Assembly (NCBI RefSeq): GCF_017545445.1
Contig: NZ_JAFWOM010000059.1
Span: 58,690-122,689, forward strand
Origin: Fibrobacter sp.
Lineage (GTDB): Bacteria > Fibrobacterota > Fibrobacteria > Fibrobacterales > Fibrobacteraceae
Length of the DNA stretch: 64,000 bases
Direction: 5' to 3'
Every line of letters begins with the position of its first letter. Position 1 is the stretch's first letter. Of this stretch, positions 61,181-64,000 are shown piece by piece. Below the pieces are notes generated by a model. That model was given only the letters and a program-made list of their open reading frames with translations. It did no database searches and was not told where the DNA came from. A program made the position numbers and the translations under genes.

Positions 61181-61208
61181 AAAAGTCCCAGCAATTAAGT
61201 TGGGCTTT
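61181..61208 (+). terminator. Terminator after the restriction-modification pair
   Basis: AAAAGTCCCA (61181-61190) pairs with TGGGCTTTT (61201-61209) with one bulge, ending in TTTT. It is located ~50 bp after the nuclease stop. Confidence 0.65.
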
Positions 61209-61317
61209 TGTACTTGTATGCAAAAAAAGTATTTGGAAATCGCTTTTTGTAAATTGTTTTTTGTATATTCGCACTTGAAAAAATACAGAAGTGATACCTT
61301 AAAAAAGGAAATTTTAT

Positions 61318-62064
61318 ATGTTGAAAAAAGCATTTCTTGCAGCGACTCTATGTGCAACAGCAAGTTTTGCATCTTGGGATAGATTCCCCGTCCTTGAAAA
61401 TCACAAGGGCGAATTTGCGGTTGGCGTCAATTTTAGCAAGCTGGGTGAACGCATGTGGCTTTTGCCTTTTGTGGGTTCCCGTTATACGGTTGTGCCGAAT
61501 TTGGAATTGGGCGTGAGTATCCCGTATTATATAAGATTGTATAAGAGCAACGTAAACGGTCTTGCAAATCCAAGATTTATGGTTCGTTATCAGTTCTTGC
61601 CTATGTTGAATGCGTTCTTGAATGTTCGAGTTCCTATAAGCAATGATCCTTATAATTATAGTGATTGGGCTTTCAATTTTGGCACTCAGTATTCCCAGAA
61701 TTTTGGTGTTGTTGATTTTGGCTCGGAACTTGGCCTTACAGTATGTACTAGAGGTGATGATAAGGAGTCTCCTCCGTTGCACCTGAATTTTGGTGCTGAA
61801 GCCGATTTTAATCTGGGTATTCCGTTGACCCCGTTTATCGGTGCCAATGTATTGATGAGAATAGGTAAATATACTTATAAGGGGAAAAATTATGGTAAGA
61901 GCTATACGGGTGATTTCGTTGTTCGACCTTATGCTGGTTTAAAGTATGCAATCAATTCAAATGTTAGTGTGCAGACTTCCGTAATAACAGAGTTGGGTAA
62001 AGAGGAAGTGGTTGGTCCGGAAACTCTGATTGGAGTAACTCTCGAACTCAAGGTGTCGTTCTAA
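61318..62064 (+). CDS. Outer-membrane beta-barrel protein
   Basis: This 248-residue protein has AAAAGGA before the ATG and a signal peptide ending SFASW (~19). The body alternates hydrophobic/polar residues in strands (GEFAVGVNFSKLG, YTVVPNLELGVSIPYYIRL, LNAFLNVRVPIS, PFIGANVLMRIGKYTY) and the protein ends in LELKVSF with a terminal Phe, the classic BAM signal. It is like the small barrels of the outer-membrane protein family; cargo or role unknown. Confidence 0.75.
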   Translation: MLKKAFLAATLCATASFASWDRFPVLENHKGEFAVGVNFSKLGERMWLLPFVGSRYTVVPNLELGVSIPYYIRLYKSNVNGLANPRFMVRYQFLPMLNAFLNVRVPISNDPYNYSDWAFNFGTQYSQNFGVVDFGSELGLTVCTRGDDKESPPLHLNFGAEADFNLGIPLTPFIGANVLMRIGKYTYKGKNYGKSYTGDFVVRPYAGLKYAINSNVSVQTSVITELGKEEVVGPETLIGVTLELKVSF

Positions 62065-62250
62065 AAATAGGTGGGTGGGGGAGGTTTCCCCCTGATTGCA
62101 GCCCCGGCTTTCAAATGCTAAATGCGACGTGTCATGCCCGCCTCCGTGCGGGCATCTCCTTTATTCGTCAAGAAGCTGGTCGCCGGGGCTTCCATCACCC
62201 CTTCTAACGGGCTTCAGATGCCAGCCCGTAACGCCCGGCTTAAATTGTGT
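62065..62250. repeat. GC-rich intergenic repeats
   Basis: There is no gene. A GGGGGAGGTTTCCCCC hairpin (about 62078-62094), a REP-like palindrome GTCATGCCCGC-CTCC-GTGCGGGCATC (62131-62156) and a longer imperfect hairpin with CCGGGGCTTCC and ACGGGCTTCAG (about 62173-62240) are seen. Confidence 0.55.
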
Positions 62251-62252
62251 AT

Positions 62253-62293
62253 AAAAAAAGAAAACCACCTTTGTAGGTGGTTCTCTTTTTTTT
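62253..62293. terminator. Terminator of tRNA-Gly (bidirectional)
   Basis: ACCACCT (62264-62270) pairs with AGGTGGT (62275-62281) around TTGT, flanked by A and T runs. It terminates the minus-strand tRNA. Confidence 0.8.
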
Positions 62294-62295
62294 AG

Positions 62296-62368
<73 letters not shown>

Positions 62369-62778
62369 GGGGTGACCCAATTATAGAAATAAAATTTCCA
62401 ATTGTAAAGGGTGTGGGTCGAAAAAAAATAAATTTTTTTTTCAAACAACAAAACAAAAGAGCCTAGCTTGACGCTAGACTCTTTTTTAGAGCGGGAAAAG
62501 CGCGCAAAACGAGTGTTGCAAAATTATGCTTGCATAATTTTATAATCGAGTGCAGCCGCGGACGCCGTAGGCGTCAACAGGGATTGACGTCTTCGCCATA
62601 ATCCGCTACGCGGATGGCTCGCCGCCCTCCGGGTTTATCGCTACGCGATAAATCCTAAATTCTTCCCACGGGCTACGCCCACGAAAGAATTTAGTCGCAC
62701 CCTCTCCCCCGAGGGGTCTCGGGTCCTCGTCCAGCTTCAGACTACAAAATAAAAAAAGACGCTTTGCAGCGTCTTCTT
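62369..62778. repeat. Non-coding stretch with a duplicated tRNA 3' end and two terminators
   Basis: There is no gene. A terminator-like hairpin (62455-62487: GAGCCTAGC and GCTAGACTC) is followed by TTTTTTAGAGCGGGAAAAG, repeating the 19 bases that flank and form the 3' end of tRNA-Gly (to 62306). The rest of a tRNA is missing. GC-rich imperfect hairpins (GGACGCCGTAGGCGTC near 62558; TTTATCGCTACGCGATAAA near 62634) follow, then a second terminator at 62751-62780 (GACGCT-TTGC-AGCGTC). Confidence 0.6.
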
Positions 62779-63126
62779 TTATTTTAGAGTGGCCACGGTG
62801 TCGCTGATGAGCGGGCTTCCCGACCCTGTTCCTTCATTGAGCACATGCACGATGACATAGTCGGTAGGGTTTCCTTGCACATCGTCGTTGAGCGAATACT
62901 TCTTGATCAGTTTCCACGACGTGTCGCCACTACTCACCTTCTGCCGTGCAGAGTTATATAGGTTGGTGAACCACTCCGCGTTCTTGTTCTGCCAGTCGGC
63001 ATACTCATCCACCTCGTTGTCAGTCTCACTGCATGCCGTAGTCATCATCATGGCCACGGCAGCCAGAGTCATCATGAGCCAATGCCTCGGTTTGCAAGAA
63101 GAGGAAAAACGATACATAATGGTCAT
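62779..63126 (-). CDS. Truncated FKBP-like/DUF4827 lipoprotein, Bacteroidales type
   Basis: This 115-residue reading has a signal peptide and lipobox MTTAC (~29), then WQNKNAEWFTNLYN and a segment ending GSPLISDTVATLK. It resembles the N-terminal part of the lipoproteins, annotated as FKBP-type isomerase or DUF4827, that follow glyS in Bacteroidales (recalled, not checked). The usual protein is about twice as long; here it stops where the next strand (ISDTV...) of the fold begins, exactly at the edge of a Fibrobacter-style terminator. Likely cut by a join in the assembly or by recombination. Confidence 0.55.
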   Translation of the reverse strand: MTIMYRFSSSCKPRHWLMMTLAAVAMMMTTACSETDNEVDEYADWQNKNAEWFTNLYNSARQKVSSGDTSWKLIKKYSLNDDVQGNPTDYVIVHVLNEGTGSGSPLISDTVATLK

Positions 63127-63142
63127 GCGTATGATGTTGTGT

Positions 63143-64000
63143 TTATTGCAGTTTCTTGAGCAGGCTGGTGATGCTCACCTTGTCTTCGATGATGCCACGC
63201 AGCGCTTCGATGTCGACACGTTCCTGCTGCATGGTGTCGCGGTAGCGCAGTGTCACCTTATTATCATTGAGCGTGTCATGGTCGACGGTCACGCAATAAG
63301 GAGTACCGATGGCATCCTGGCGGCGATAGCGCTTGCCGATGCTGTCCTTCTCTTCATAATGCGTATTGAAGTGGAATTTCAGTTCGTTGACGATTTCGCG
63401 CGCCTTCTCGGGCAGTCCATCTTTCTTAACCAGCGGCAGCACGGCACATTTCACAGGCGCCAAAGCCTCGGGCAGGCGCAGCACCACGCGTGTCTCGCCG
63501 TTTTCAAGCTGCTCCTCCTGGTAGGAGTGACACATCACGGAGAGGAACATACGGTCAACGCCGATACTCGTCTCGATGACATACGGAGTGTAACTCTCGT
63601 TGGTCTCCGGGTCGAAGTATTTGATTTGCCTTCCGCTGAATTTCTCATGCTGCGAGAGGTCGAAGTTGGTACGGGAATGGATACCCTCCACCTCCTTGAA
63701 TCCGAAGGGCATTCGGAACTCGATGTCTGTTGCCGCATTGGCGTAGTGAGCCAATTTGTCGTGGTCGTGGAAACGGTAGTTCTCAGCGCCGAAGCCCAGA
63801 GCCTGGTGCCAAGCCATACGCATCTCCTTCCATTTCGGGAACCAGTCGAGTTCGGTACCCGGTTTCACGAAGAACTGCATTTCCATCTGTTCGAACTCCC
63901 TCATGCGGAAGATGAACTGACGGGCCACTATCTCATTGCGGAACGCCTTTCCTATCTGTGCGATGCCGAAGGGCACTTTCATACGTCCCGTCTTCTGTAC
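63143..64000 (-). CDS. glyS: Glycyl-tRNA synthetase (dimeric class II), 3' part
   Basis: The frame is open to the window edge, giving the C-terminal ~285 residues of an enzyme of about 510. Class II features seen are FRMREFEQMEMQFFV (motif 2 region), EVEGIHSRTNFDLSQHE, YVIETSIGVDRMFL (motif 3 region), and a C-terminal anticodon-binding domain with KCAVLPLVKKDG, RYRRQDAIGTPYCVTVDHD and VTLRYRDTMQQERV. Base composition and wording resemble Prevotella/Bacteroides, and glyS followed by an FKBP-like lipoprotein is a Bacteroidales gene order. The upstream part lies outside the window. Confidence 0.9.
   Translation of the reverse strand, partial: VQKTGRMKVPFGIAQIGKAFRNEIVARQFIFRMREFEQMEMQFFVKPGTELDWFPKWKEMRMAWHQALGFGAENYRFHDHDKLAHYANAATDIEFRMPFGFKEVEGIHSRTNFDLSQHEKFSGRQIKYFDPETNESYTPYVIETSIGVDRMFLSVMCHSYQEEQLENGETRVVLRLPEALAPVKCAVLPLVKKDGLPEKAREIVNELKFHFNTHYEEKDSIGKRYRRQDAIGTPYCVTVDHDTLNDNKVTLRYRDTMQQERVDIEALRGIIEDKVSITSLLKKLQ

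Overview
The window reads as a Fibrobacter chromosome or metagenome contig. It carries three regulators of the TIGR02147 family and a set of lipoproteins with the Fibrobacter succinogenes major paralogous (FISUMP, TIGR02145) domain, both very typical of that genus. Very large GLUG-type secreted proteins with type IX secretion-like tails, Bacteroidota-type promoter motifs (TTTG ... TAnnTTTG) and many dispersed palindromic repeats fit the same lineage. The last ~1.2 kb (from about 62,785) looks like Bacteroidales/Prevotella sequence and is probably a chimeric join.

1-30,112: a tandem array of paralogous surface-protein modules. The window opens in the end of a FISUMP gene. Three modules follow. 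Each starts with a TIGR02147 regulator, followed at once by one to three lipoproteins sharing a ~300-residue N-terminal region, with zero to three FISUMP domains. Modules 2 and 3 end in a giant secreted GLUG-repeat protein (2570 and 1861 aa). All three regulators have the same upstream layout: a 15-bp inverted repeat centred exactly 122 bp before the ATG, an extra half-site, another half-site overlapping the -33 region, and a TATATTTG -7 element only 5 nt from the ATG, which predicts a leaderless mRNA. A stand-alone AAA-type ATPase lies divergently between modules 1 and 2. This repeated regulator-lipoprotein-giant adhesin layout is the best candidate here for an undescribed system.

30,261-44,469: mixed chromosomal genes. 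These are a Cache-HAMP-PP2C phosphatase, tRNA-His, a small Cys/His protein, a ComEC-like metallo-beta-lactamase lipoprotein, a nitronate monooxygenase-like TIM barrel, an acyl-ACP thioesterase, aroA, a membrane-anchored solute-binding protein, a PBP4-DUF1460 fusion peptidoglycan enzyme, and small secreted or unknown proteins.

44,698-50,215: a compact operon-like run of purA, a Crp/Fnr regulator, a PASTA protein, a TPR lipoprotein and a LolB-like lipoprotein. 50,259-54,749: polysaccharide deacetylase, a small outer-membrane-type protein, an MFS sugar porter and a lipoprotein. 54,876-58,058: ileS of the eukaryote-like type, with a clear TTTG-N20-TATCTTTG promoter. 58,126-61,129: an AT-rich restriction-modification pair (double D12 adenine methyltransferase plus HNH nuclease), probably acquired. 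61,318-62,368: a beta-barrel protein and tRNA-Gly. 62,779-64,000: a truncated FKBP-like lipoprotein and glyS of apparent Bacteroidales origin.

Two families of dispersed repeats run through the intergenic DNA: REP-like palindromes (GTCATCC...GGATCC type) and short TTAGTGG/TAACCAC-type tandem repeats. REP-like copies also sit in frame inside several genes, where they encode parts of serine-rich linkers, C-terminal tails and perhaps a signal-peptide extension.
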